NCBI GenBank assembly: GCA_018269075.1
Contig: JAFDVJ010000133.1
Location: forward strand, 1 to 47,701
Reading direction: 5' to 3'
Source: Acidobacteriota bacterium
Lineage (GTDB): Bacteria; Acidobacteriota; Blastocatellia; Pyrinomonadales; Pyrinomonadaceae
DNA: 47,701 bases
Positions 24,126 through 32,438 of this stretch are shown here, piece after piece (within the stretch, counting starts at the first letter, position 1; the number at the start of each line of letters is the position of its first letter). The notes under the pieces were generated by a model. The model did no database searches and was not told the origin of the DNA. It saw nothing but the letters and a program-made list of their open reading frames with translations. The position numbers and the translations under genes are program-made.

Positions 24126-27023
24126 TCAATCGTCCGCGGCGGCCGCTTTTTCGATCTCGGCGAGCGCGGCCGTGCAGCGTTCGCAGACGGTCGGGTATTT
24201 TTCCGACTCGCCGACGCGGACCGAATAATTCCAGCAGCGCTCGCATTTCGCGCCGGCGGCCTTTTCGATCTGGACGCCGAAATAGCCTTCCTCGTGGACC
24301 TCCGTCTGCGACACGATGAACAGATAGCGCAGCTGCTCGTAATACGGCAGCAGAAAACGCGCCGTCTCGGCGTCGGTCCGCAGAATCACTTTCGCTTCGA
24401 GACCGGAACCGATCTCCTTGGCGTTGCGCGCTTCTTCGAGCGCTTTTAAGACCTCGTCGCGGATCGCGAAGAGCTTTTCCCAATCGGCCAGCAGCTGCGC
24501 GTTGTCCGCGCCCGAAACCTTCGGAAATTCGGCGAGGTGAACCGACGCGAGCCGCTGGCCCGGCAGATTCTCGAACGCCTCGTCGGCCGTGAACGCGAGC
24601 ACCGGCGCGAGCAGCCGGCAGAGCTTGTCGGTCATCTCGTAGAGCGCGGTCTGGGCCGAGCGCCGTTCCGGACTGTGCGGCGCATAGATGTAGAGCCGGT
24701 CCTTGATGATGTCGAAATAGCGCGCCGAGAGCGTCACCGTGCAGAGGTTGTAAAGCGTTTGATGGACGATCTGGAAATCGTACGTTTCGTAACCCTTCAG
24801 AACCTTTTTCGCCGCCTCGTCGAAGCTCGCGAGCGCCCAGCGGTCGATCTCCATCATCTCGGCGAGCGCGACCGTGTCGGTCGCCGGATCGAAGCCGGTG
24901 AGATTGCCGAGCGCGTAGCGCAAAGTGTTGCGGATCTTGCGGTAGGCGTCGGTCACGCGCTGCAGGATCTCGTCCGAGCAGCGCACGTCTTCCGTGTAGT
25001 CGACGGCCGCCGCCCAGAGCCGCAGCACGTCGGCGCCGGATTTGGCGATGATGTCTTTCGGCGCGGTCACGTTCCCGACGGATTTCGACTGTTTGCGGCC
25101 CTCGCCGTCGACGACCCAGCCGTGCGTGATGATCTGCTTGTACGGCGATTGGTCGTGCGCCGCGAGCCCGCACATCAGGGAAGAGTTGAACCAGCCGCGA
25201 TACTGGTCGCCGCCTTCTAAGTAGACGTCGGCCGGGAAATGCAGCGTCTCGCCGCGCGTCTCCAGCACGGCGACGCACGACGAGCCGGAATCGAACCAGA
25301 CGTCGAGAATGTCGGTCTCCTTGCGAAAATCCGTTCCGTTGCATTTCGGGCAGACGAAGCCCTCGGGCAAAAGCTCGCTTTCGGGCCGCGCGTACCACGC
25401 GTCGGCGGTTTCCCGCGCGAAGATGTCGGCGACGTGATCGACGATCCGCGGGTCGGCGACCGTCTCGTCGCATTTCTGGCAGTAGAAGACCGGGATCGGC
25501 ACGCCCCACGAGCGCTGGCGCGAGACGCACCAGTCAGGCCGGCCCTTGAACATATTCATCATCCGGCCCTCGCCCCACGCGGGATGCCATTTGACGTTGT
25601 CGATCTCGCGCAAAGCCTGCGCGCGCAAAGATTTTTCGCCCTGGTTGTCCATCGCGATGAACCACTGCGGCGTCGCCCGGAAGACGACCGGATTTTTGCA
25701 GCGCCAGCAGTGCGGGTAGCGGTGCTCGTAGTTTTCCGAAAACAGCAGCGAGCCGGTTTCGCGCATATAATCGACGATCTTCCGGTTCGCCTCGAAGATG
25801 TTCTCGCCCGCGAAATGATCGACGTCGCCCGTGAAACGGCCGGCGCTGTCGACCGGGCAGTAGATCTCGAGCCCGTATTCGCGGCCGATCACGAAGTCGT
25901 CGTGACCGTGACCGGGCGCGGTGTGGACGAGGCCCGTGCCGGCCTTCGCGGTTTCCTTTTTCTCGCGCGATTCCGAGACGTCGAGCTCGGTTTCGGCGTC
26001 GGCCTCGCCGCCCATCGTGACGTGCAAACCGTTCATCAGCAGCGATTCGCGGTCGATGAACGGATGGCGCGCCTTCATCCGGTCGAGCCGCGAGCCGGGA
26101 AACTTCGCGAGCACCGCGGGCAGTTGCCGCTCGCCCGATTCGTCGGTGCCGCCGATGCCGCATTTGACGACGACGAACCCGACGAGCTCCGACGCGACGA
26201 CGAGCACTTCGTCCTCGTGTTCGATCGCCGCGTACTCGAAATCCGGATGCACCGCGATGCCCAAATTGGCCGGAATCGTCCACGGCGTCGTCGTCCAGAT
26301 GACGAGCGAGACCTTTTTACCGGCGAGCGCCGGATCGATCTCGGCCGGATCGGTGACGAGCGGGAATTTCACGTAGATCGAGGGCGACTTGTGGAGCCGG
26401 TATTCGACCTCGGCCTCGGCGAGCGCCGTCTGGTCGTGGATGCACCAGTAAACCGGCCGCAGGCCCTTGTAGACGTAGCCGCGTTCGAGAAACCGGCCGA
26501 AAAGCCGCGCGGTTTCCGATTCGTATTCGTTCGACATCGTCAGGTAAGGCGTTTCCCATTCGCCGAGCACGCCGAGCCGCCGGAAATCGCGCGTCTGATT
26601 GTTCATCGCCGTCGAGGCGTGATCGCGGCAGATTTTGCGGAACGTCGCGACCGGCAGATCGTTTTTGTTCTTGCCCTTGTCGGCGAGTTTCTTTTCGACG
26701 TGCGTCTCGATCGGCAGGCCGTGACAGTCGTAGCCCGGCACGTAGGGCGTGCAGAAGCCCATCATCGTCCGCGATTTGACGATGAAATCCTTCAGAATCT
26801 TGTTGAGCGCCGTGCCGATGTGGATGTCGGCGTTAGCGTACGGCGGGCCGTCGTGGAGAATGAATTTTTCGGCCGCCGCGCGCGTCGTCTGGATCGCCTC
26901 GTAAAGCCGCGCGTCGGTCCATTTTTTGAGCCGCGCCGGTTCTGACTGGCCGAGATTCGCCTTCTGCGCGAAATCGGTTTTTGGTAAATTAACGGTTTTT
27001 TTAAGTTCCAAAGGTTCAGACAT
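24126..27023 (-). CDS. ileS: Isoleucyl-tRNA synthetase
   Basis: A 965-residue class I aminoacyl-tRNA synthetase charging tRNA-Ile. HIGH-type motif in PPYANADIHIGTALNK (about residues 60-75), the CP1 editing domain (VIWTTTPWTIPANLGIAV), and the KMSKS-type motif as GRKQSKSVGN. The C-terminal zinc site is CERCWNY and CERC about 20 residues on. Length and domain order are normal. ATG at 27023 begins MSEPLELKKTVNLPKTDFAQKA, the usual N-terminus. The 320-bp gap upstream contains a minus-strand hairpin with T-run but no recognisable T-box. Confidence 0.97.
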   Translation of the reverse strand: MSEPLELKKTVNLPKTDFAQKANLGQSEPARLKKWTDARLYEAIQTTRAAAEKFILHDGPPYANADIHIGTALNKILKDFIVKSRTMMGFCTPYVPGYDCHGLPIETHVEKKLADKGKNKNDLPVATFRKICRDHASTAMNNQTRDFRRLGVLGEWETPYLTMSNEYESETARLFGRFLERGYVYKGLRPVYWCIHDQTALAEAEVEYRLHKSPSIYVKFPLVTDPAEIDPALAGKKVSLVIWTTTPWTIPANLGIAVHPDFEYAAIEHEDEVLVVASELVGFVVVKCGIGGTDESGERQLPAVLAKFPGSRLDRMKARHPFIDRESLLMNGLHVTMGGEADAETELDVSESREKKETAKAGTGLVHTAPGHGHDDFVIGREYGLEIYCPVDSAGRFTGDVDHFAGENIFEANRKIVDYMRETGSLLFSENYEHRYPHCWRCKNPVVFRATPQWFIAMDNQGEKSLRAQALREIDNVKWHPAWGEGRMMNMFKGRPDWCVSRQRSWGVPIPVFYCQKCDETVADPRIVDHVADIFARETADAWYARPESELLPEGFVCPKCNGTDFRKETDILDVWFDSGSSCVAVLETRGETLHFPADVYLEGGDQYRGWFNSSLMCGLAAHDQSPYKQIITHGWVVDGEGRKQSKSVGNVTAPKDIIAKSGADVLRLWAAAVDYTEDVRCSDEILQRVTDAYRKIRNTLRYALGNLTGFDPATDTVALAEMMEIDRWALASFDEAAKKVLKGYETYDFQIVHQTLYNLCTVTLSARYFDIIKDRLYIYAPHSPERRSAQTALYEMTDKLCRLLAPVLAFTADEAFENLPGQRLASVHLAEFPKVSGADNAQLLADWEKLFAIRDEVLKALEEARNAKEIGSGLEAKVILRTDAETARFLLPYYEQLRYLFIVSQTEVHEEGYFGVQIEKAAGAKCERCWNYSVRVGESEKYPTVCERCTAALAEIEKAAAADD

Positions 27024-27130
27024 AAAATTATCGATATAATTGACGGATCGCCTGTTTACGAGTGTCGTAAAACTTAAATTTTATCACCGGTCGGCGTGAA
27101 AATCGTAACGCGGCGGTCCGAAATGCAAAT

Positions 27131-27160
27131 AAAAAATCCTAAATCGCGACGGACTTAGGA
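27131..27160 (-). terminator. Possible attenuator or small-RNA terminator in the ileS leader
   Basis: On the minus strand TCCTAA pairs with TTAGGA across a 12-nt loop and runs into TTTTTT (27131-27136), about 110 nt before the ileS ATG. It may stop a short leader RNA. The stem is only six to seven pairs, so this is tentative. The rest of 27024-27343 holds nothing that I recognise. Confidence 0.35.
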
Positions 27161-27343
27161 CTGACGGCGGTTTCGAATTTTTTTCTCCGAGCGCTAGCCG
27201 TTGTCCTCCAAAATAATGACGCTAATTATGATGCTCAAATTTCTCATCACTTTATTTATTGCAGAATTTACGCCTTAAGTCAAAAATATTTTTCCGGCCA
27301 AACCGTTTTCCCGGCCGTCTAATCAAAGCGGAGACGTTGGTTT

Positions 27344-28117
27344 ATGAAAAAATTACTGGTTTTGTCGGCGATTCTGTTTTTGACGCAGCTGGTTTTCGGC
27401 CAGAAGGAGATGACTTTCGAGATCGACGGCGCGAAGCGCCGCGCGGTCGTTTACGAGGGCGCGGGAAAAACGAAGAAATCGCCGCTGCTGTTCGTTTTTC
27501 ACGGTCACGGCGGCGACGCCCGCGTCGCGCAGCGGCGGCTCGATTTTCACGACGCGTGGAAAGAAGCGGTCGTCGTTTATATGGAAGGCATTCCGGGCGT
27601 CGTCGGGATCACCGACGCGGACGGCTCGAAAAACGGCTGGCAGAAAAATCCGGGCGAGCTCGGCGACCGCGACCTCAAATTTTTCGACGAGGTTCTGAAA
27701 AGTCTCGAAAAAGATTACAAGATCGACGATAAAAGGATTTACGCCGTCGGCCATTCGAACGGCGGACGGTTCGTCAACGTCCTCTGGGCGGCACGCGGCG
27801 CGGAGTTTGCGGCCTTCTGCGCGGTCGCCGGGCCGGGCGGCCTGATGATCAAAGACGCGCCGCCGCGCTCGATCTGGCTGAGTATGGGCGAAAACGACCG
27901 GCTCGTGCCTTTCGAAAACCAGAAGCGCTCGGCGGAGTTCGTTCAAAAACTGCTCAGGATCGATCCGAAGGACGGTAAAACCGACGGCGACATCACGACC
28001 TACAAGGGCGTGGGCGGCACCGAGCTGGTCGTCGAGATCCGTCAGGCCGGCCATGAATTTCCTCAGGATTCGATCCCGAAGATGGTCGAATTCTTCAAGC
28101 GCAACACGAAAAATTAA
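27344..28117 (+). CDS. Secreted esterase of the PHB depolymerase / LpqC family
   Basis: A 257-residue alpha/beta hydrolase with a signal peptide (MKKLLVLSAILFLTQLVFGQ). The oxyanion HG motif is FVFHGHGGDARV, the nucleophile elbow is GHSNGGRF (GxSxG), and the final His is in RQAGHEFPQD; LSMGENDRLVPFENQ supplies the acid region. This arrangement is that of polyhydroxybutyrate depolymerase-like and feruloyl-esterase-like (CE1) proteins. The true substrate is not deducible. It converges on the phosphomannomutase gene, sharing a TTAA at the two stops with no room for a terminator. Confidence 0.88.
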   Translation: MKKLLVLSAILFLTQLVFGQKEMTFEIDGAKRRAVVYEGAGKTKKSPLLFVFHGHGGDARVAQRRLDFHDAWKEAVVVYMEGIPGVVGITDADGSKNGWQKNPGELGDRDLKFFDEVLKSLEKDYKIDDKRIYAVGHSNGGRFVNVLWAARGAEFAAFCAVAGPGGLMIKDAPPRSIWLSMGENDRLVPFENQKRSAEFVQKLLRIDPKDGKTDGDITTYKGVGGTELVVEIRQAGHEFPQDSIPKMVEFFKRNTKN

Positions 28118-29463
28118 GCGAGCCGCCGGTCGACGGCCGCTTCGACCGTCGACCGGATCTTGGCCAGATTCTCCGCCGTATCGGCCTCGAAGCGCAGGAC
28201 CAGGATCGCCTGCGTGTTCGAGGCGCGGACCAGTCCCCAGCCGTGTTCGAAGACGATCCGCGCGCCGTCGATCGTGATAACTTCGTTGGTCGCCGCGAAT
28301 TCGCCGGCGATCGCGGCGACGACGTCGAATTTCTTCTCGTCCGGGCAGTCGACGCGCAGCTCGGGCGTCGAGAATGTTTCCGGCAGATCGCTCAGCAGTT
28401 CGGAAAGTTTTTTATCCGTTTTCGAGAGGATTTCGAGCACGCGGGCGCCCGCGTAGGTCGCGTCGTCGAAGCCGTAAAACTTGTCGGCGAAGAAGATATG
28501 GCCGCTCATCTCGCCGGCGAGCGCGGCCTGAGTCTCCTTCATCTTGGCCTTGATCAGCGAATGGCCGGCCTTCCACATCAGCGGCGTGCCGCCGTGGCGC
28601 GCGATGTCTTCGAAAAGATTTCGCGAACATTTGACCTCGGCGATGATCGTCGCGCCGGGACGTTCCTTCAAAATCTCGCGCGAGAGCAGAACCATCAGCT
28701 CGTCGCCCCAGATGATCCGGCCGGTCTCGTCGACGACGCCGATCCGGTCGCCGTCGCCGTCGAACGCGATCCCGAGATCGGCGCCCGTTTCGCGGACGGC
28801 GGCGACGCAGTCCTGCAGGTTTTCGGTGACGGTCGGGTCGGGATGATGATTCGGAAAATCCGAGTCGGGCTCGGTGAACAACTCGACGAGCCCGACGCCG
28901 AGCGCCTTGTAAACCGGGACGGCCGTCACGCCGCCCATCCCGTTGCCGCCGTCGACGACCGCCTTGATCTTTCTCGTTCCGATCTCGATTTTCGAGACGA
29001 TGTCCTTTTCGTAGGCGGCGAGCACCTCGATCGTTTCGACCTTGCCGGCACCGCGCGCGAAATCATTGGCGAGCGCGATCCGCTTGATCTCCTGAATCTG
29101 CGAGCCGAAGAGCGTCTGCTTGCCGAGACAGATCTTGAAGCCGTTGTGGTCGGCCGGGTTGTGCGAGCCGGTGATCATCACGCCGCCGTCGACGTCGCGC
29201 GTGAAGACCGTGTGGTAGAGCACCGGCGTCGGGACGCGGCCGACGAGCACGACGTCGAGACCGGATTCGTTGAAGCCGCGCGTCAAAAGCTCGCAGAAAC
29301 GCGGCGAGCTTTCGCGCGCGTCGAAACCGACGGCCACGCGCCGCGCGCCGTTCGAATTGAAAAAAGTGCCGATCGCCCGGCCCAGCACGGCGACCGTTTC
29401 GTCCGTCAGCTGCGGCCCGACGATGCCGCGAATGTCGTATTCTCTGAAGATGTTCTGATCCAT
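28114..29463 (-). CDS. Phosphomannomutase/phosphoglucomutase
   Basis: A 449-residue alpha-D-phosphohexomutase interconverting mannose or glucose 6- and 1-phosphates for nucleotide-sugar and envelope polysaccharide synthesis. Domain 1 opens REYDIRGIVG; the phosphoserine loop is MITGSHNPADHNGFK; the magnesium loop is FDGDGDRIGVVD; domain 3 shows GEMSGHIFF; domain 4 RASNTQAILVLRFEA binds the phosphate. This is the bifunctional PMM/PGM (AlgC/ManB) type. The ATG at 29463 fits the conserved start; the frame's 24 extra upstream codons come from a repeat array. Ends overlap with the convergent esterase. Confidence 0.93.
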   Translation of the reverse strand: MDQNIFREYDIRGIVGPQLTDETVAVLGRAIGTFFNSNGARRVAVGFDARESSPRFCELLTRGFNESGLDVVLVGRVPTPVLYHTVFTRDVDGGVMITGSHNPADHNGFKICLGKQTLFGSQIQEIKRIALANDFARGAGKVETIEVLAAYEKDIVSKIEIGTRKIKAVVDGGNGMGGVTAVPVYKALGVGLVELFTEPDSDFPNHHPDPTVTENLQDCVAAVRETGADLGIAFDGDGDRIGVVDETGRIIWGDELMVLLSREILKERPGATIIAEVKCSRNLFEDIARHGGTPLMWKAGHSLIKAKMKETQAALAGEMSGHIFFADKFYGFDDATYAGARVLEILSKTDKKLSELLSDLPETFSTPELRVDCPDEKKFDVVAAIAGEFAATNEVITIDGARIVFEHGWGLVRASNTQAILVLRFEADTAENLAKIRSTVEAAVDRRLA

Positions 29464-29469
29464 CGATGT

Positions 29470-29603
29470 TTGATGTAGTCTTGAGTCCGGAGTCTTCGGT
29501 TCGGTCTTTGGTCTTTGATCTTCGATCTTATTCACGCGGACTTTCGACTCCGAAATCCCGACTGAAAAATCCGAAATCCGAAATCCGAAATCCGAAATCG
29601 GTC
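29470..29603. repeat. Mixed heptanucleotide arrays upstream of the phosphomannomutase
   Basis: Units AGTCTTG, GGTCTTT and GATCTTC at 29470-29530, and four CCGAAAT units at 29572-29603. Fills most of the 303-bp divergent gap. The last part carries the promoter of the VWFA gene. Confidence 0.75.
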
Positions 29604-29675
29604 TATGACTAAATTTACCACCGGCCGCCGCGGATTGGCCAAAGACGTTTGTCGATTAACGATCTTCGCGGGTTT

Positions 29676-29684
29676 TGTTATACT
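29676..29684 (+). promoter_or_regulatory. Extended -10 promoter element before the VWFA genes
   Basis: TGTTATACT: TG, one base, and TATACT (5 of 6 to TATAAT). About 83 bp upstream of the first VWFA start. No matching -35 is seen, which suits an extended -10 promoter. Confidence 0.4.
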
Positions 29685-29766
29685 GAGGATTTACGTCGGG
29701 GCAACAGTCGCGCGCCCGACGGCATCGAAAATGACGACTGTCCGAAGTTTTAGCATAAAATCGTTT

Positions 29767-30819
29767 ATGAAAAGTTTAGTTCGCTTTGCACTGGTTCAAT
29801 TAATCGTTCTGTTTTTCGTTTCGGCGATGGCGGCCCAGAAACCGACGCCGACACCGACACCGACGCCTTCATCGACGGTCGACGACGTGTCGAGAACCTT
29901 CGAGGTCCGGCTGCCGGTGACCGTCAAGAACAAGGACAAGGGGCTGGTGCTCTGCACCGACAAGAAGGCTTCGACCGACGGCAGCAAGACGAAAAAAGGC
30001 GAGGTCGAGGCACGGTGCTTCACGAAGGACGATTTCATCGTGCTCGAGGACGGCGTGCCGCAGCAGATCACTTCCTTCAGCGACGAAGCGACGAACCCGC
30101 CGCTCTTCGTCGGCGTTTTGATGGACACTTCGCCCTCGACGGCCGGCAAGATCAAGTTTTCGAAAGAGGCGGCCAAAAATTTCATCTACACGGTGACGAA
30201 GGTCCGCAAGGACAAGGCCGCGTTTATGACGTTCGACCACGAAATCAATCTCCTGCAGGATTTCACCGACAAGCTCGACCTGCTCGACCGCGCCGTCGAC
30301 AAGGTCAACCGCGTCGGCTCGCAGACCGCGCTCTACGACGCGATCTGGCAGTTTGCCGACGAAAAGCTCCGCAGCGTGCCCGGCCGCCGCGTGATCGTGC
30401 TGATCACGGACGGCGACGACACGTTCAGCCGCGCCGACATCAACGACGCGATCGATATTGCGCAGCGAACCGAAACGACGATCTTCGCCATCTCAACCAA
30501 GGAAGGCTTTCTCGGCTCGGTGCCGGGCGTCGAGGCCGGCACGGTCAAGGATCAGGGCGATAAGATGCTCGACCGCTTATGCAGCGAGACCGGCGGCGAG
30601 TCGTTTTATTCGGGCGATATGCTGGCGCTCGAACGCGCGCTCAACAAGGTCGCGCGCGAGCTTCAGGGACAGTACATCATCACGTACAAGCCGGCCAACC
30701 AGGATTACGACGGCCGCAAACGGAAGATCGAGGTTCAGTTTAAGGACAAGGAAAACACGAATAAATACAAGCTTCGGAGCAAAACGGAATATCGCGCGGT
30801 CAAGGACACTCTGAAGTAA
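29767..30819 (+). CDS. VWFA-related acidobacterial-type secreted protein 1
   Basis: A 350-residue exported protein. Signal peptide to AMAAQ (about residue 23), a Pro-Thr linker (PTPTPTPTPSS), an Ig-like strand region ending VLEDGVPQQITSFSD, then a von Willebrand factor A domain with MIDAS motif MDTSPS and TDGDD. The pattern VLEDGxPQxI plus VWA plus QYIITYKPxNxxxDGRKRKIEV matches the VWFA-related acidobacterial domain family. Role unknown; probably a periplasmic or surface adhesion or assembly factor. ATG 29767 is preferred because it starts the signal peptide. It is followed after 29 bp by a paralogue on the same strand. Confidence 0.9.
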   Translation: MKSLVRFALVQLIVLFFVSAMAAQKPTPTPTPTPSSTVDDVSRTFEVRLPVTVKNKDKGLVLCTDKKASTDGSKTKKGEVEARCFTKDDFIVLEDGVPQQITSFSDEATNPPLFVGVLMDTSPSTAGKIKFSKEAAKNFIYTVTKVRKDKAAFMTFDHEINLLQDFTDKLDLLDRAVDKVNRVGSQTALYDAIWQFADEKLRSVPGRRVIVLITDGDDTFSRADINDAIDIAQRTETTIFAISTKEGFLGSVPGVEAGTVKDQGDKMLDRLCSETGGESFYSGDMLALERALNKVARELQGQYIITYKPANQDYDGRKRKIEVQFKDKENTNKYKLRSKTEYRAVKDTLK

Positions 30820-30848
30820 AAAGCAAAAAAGGCGGGAGTTGGAAAATA

Positions 30849-31913
30849 ATGAATTGGAAAGGCAGAATTTTGGTTTTAGCGGTCGGTCTGGTGCTCTTCG
30901 GCGGCGCATTTTTGAGCGGTAACGTCTCGCGGGCGCAGAAACAGACCGCGCCGACGCCGACGCCGACGCCCGAGATCGAAAACGACGACGAACCGATCAA
31001 GATCGACACCGAGGTCGTCAACGTCCTCTTCACCGCGCAGGACAAGAACCGGCGGCTGCTGACCGATCTCAAAAGAGAGGACGTCCGTCTGCTCGAAGAC
31101 GGCCAGCCGCAGGAAATCACGGCTTTCGGCCGGCAGGTCGATCTGCCGCTGAGCCTCGCGATCCTGATCGACACGAGCGCGTCGCAGGAACGCACGCTGC
31201 CGGACGAAAAATCGGCCGCGAAATCGTTTCTCGAATCGGTCGTGCGGCCGGCCAAGGACGAGGTTTCGATCGTTTCGTTTACCGGCGAAGCGACGCTCGA
31301 ACAGGGAATGACGAGCAATATCGCCCGCCTCCAGCGCGCGATCGACCGCGTCCAGTTCGTGCCGCCTTCGGGCTATGTCGGCGGCGGCGTCGTCGTCGGA
31401 ACGCCGCCCGTTTCGGGCACCAACCAGACGACGCAGGGCTCGACCGCGATCTGGGACGCGATCTTCGTCACGTCGGACGAAGTGCTCGGCCCGGCGCCCG
31501 AAAAAACGCGGCGCGCGATCATCCTGCTGACCGACGGCGTCAACACCTACGGCAAAAAGAAGCTCGACGAAGCCGTCCAGGCCGCGCTCAAATCCGAGGC
31601 CGTCATCTATTCGATCGGGATCGGCGACAATTTCTACTCGGGCGTCGACGAGGGCGCGCTCCGCAAGATTTCCGAGCGCACCGGCGGCCGCGCCTTTTTC
31701 CCGCGCGACGAGGTCGAGCTGCGGCGGGCTTTCGATCAGATTCAGGTCGAGATGCGCTCGCAGTATCTGATCGCCTACGAACCCGTCAACCAGAAACGCG
31801 ACGGCTCGTACCGGACGATCGAGATCCAGCTCGCGAACCCCGATCTCCAGAAACAAAAAGTGACGCTCACGCACCGGAAAGGCTACTTCGCGAAAACCGA
31901 TAAAAAGAAATAA
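30849..31913 (+). CDS. VWFA-related acidobacterial-type secreted protein 2
   Basis: A 354-residue paralogue of the preceding protein. Signal peptide to SRAQ (about residue 29), PTPTPTPE linker, VRLLEDGQPQEITAF, MIDAS DTSAS, LLTDGVN, and C-terminal SQYLIAYEPVNQKRDGSYRTIEI. It has an extra Gly-rich loop (YVGGGVVVGTPPVSG) between the VWA strands. ATG 30849 lies shortly after a GGCGGGAG sequence. The tandem pair looks like a duplication with operon structure. Confidence 0.9.
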   Translation: MNWKGRILVLAVGLVLFGGAFLSGNVSRAQKQTAPTPTPTPEIENDDEPIKIDTEVVNVLFTAQDKNRRLLTDLKREDVRLLEDGQPQEITAFGRQVDLPLSLAILIDTSASQERTLPDEKSAAKSFLESVVRPAKDEVSIVSFTGEATLEQGMTSNIARLQRAIDRVQFVPPSGYVGGGVVVGTPPVSGTNQTTQGSTAIWDAIFVTSDEVLGPAPEKTRRAIILLTDGVNTYGKKKLDEAVQAALKSEAVIYSIGIGDNFYSGVDEGALRKISERTGGRAFFPRDEVELRRAFDQIQVEMRSQYLIAYEPVNQKRDGSYRTIEIQLANPDLQKQKVTLTHRKGYFAKTDKKK

Positions 31914-31998
31914 GTCCGGGAAGTTCGGGGAAAGGCAATTTACGATTTTTCTCTCGCTCCCGCCGTGGCGTTCGGAGTAGGCGCGGTTTGCCCGGATA

Positions 31999-32341
31999 TC
32001 GATTGAAAACAAAGACGGCGAATTGCGTAAATCTTTTATAATTGACGATAAGGAATTTACGCGAACCGCCGGCCAGCCCTTGGAAACTCCATCCGACGAA
32101 CTGAATTTCGATTATTACAAATCAACGCTCGCAAAAACGGGCGTCGTTTTCGAAGCCGGTCTGACAAAAGCGGAAACCCGGTTTTCTCAGTCGTTCAAAC
32201 GGACATCATTTATTACGGCCGCGATCTCGCGAACTATCTGGAGAACGAATTTAATTACTATTTCGGAACGCCGTCCTTTCAACTGACCGGGTCGATCAAA
32301 CGGGTCGAATTCTGGGCGCGCTTTGCGGAAGATTCGATTTA
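31999..32341 (+). pseudogene. Degenerate hypothetical gene with one frameshift
   Basis: One frame from about 31999 reads SIENKDGELRKSFIIDDKEFTRTAGQPL with normal codon use and no good start. Near 32165-32195 sense moves to another frame, reading VQTDIIYYGRDLANYLENEF and onward to GSIKRVEFWARFAEDSI before a stop at 32339-32341. Neither half makes a complete gene. It is best read as a 5'-truncated, frameshifted remnant; an assembly error is the alternative. The rest of the gap to guaA (32342-32438) has only a weak inverted repeat and a degenerate 7-mer array. Confidence 0.45.
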
Positions 32342-32438
32342 AGAAAAAGGAACGGCTTTCGGTAAATACTTCGTCCTTTTCAAAAATCCTTCGCCCCGAC
32401 CAAATCCGCCATCCGCCATCCCAAATCCGAAATCGCCC

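Noticed and set aside
25239..26945. 568-codon plus-strand frame opposite ileS
   Set aside because: Shadow of ileS, whose catalytic motifs and zinc site are intact on the minus strand.
27024..27343. T-box riboswitch before ileS
   Set aside because: No recognisable T-box sequence or specifier stem; only a short hairpin with T-run.
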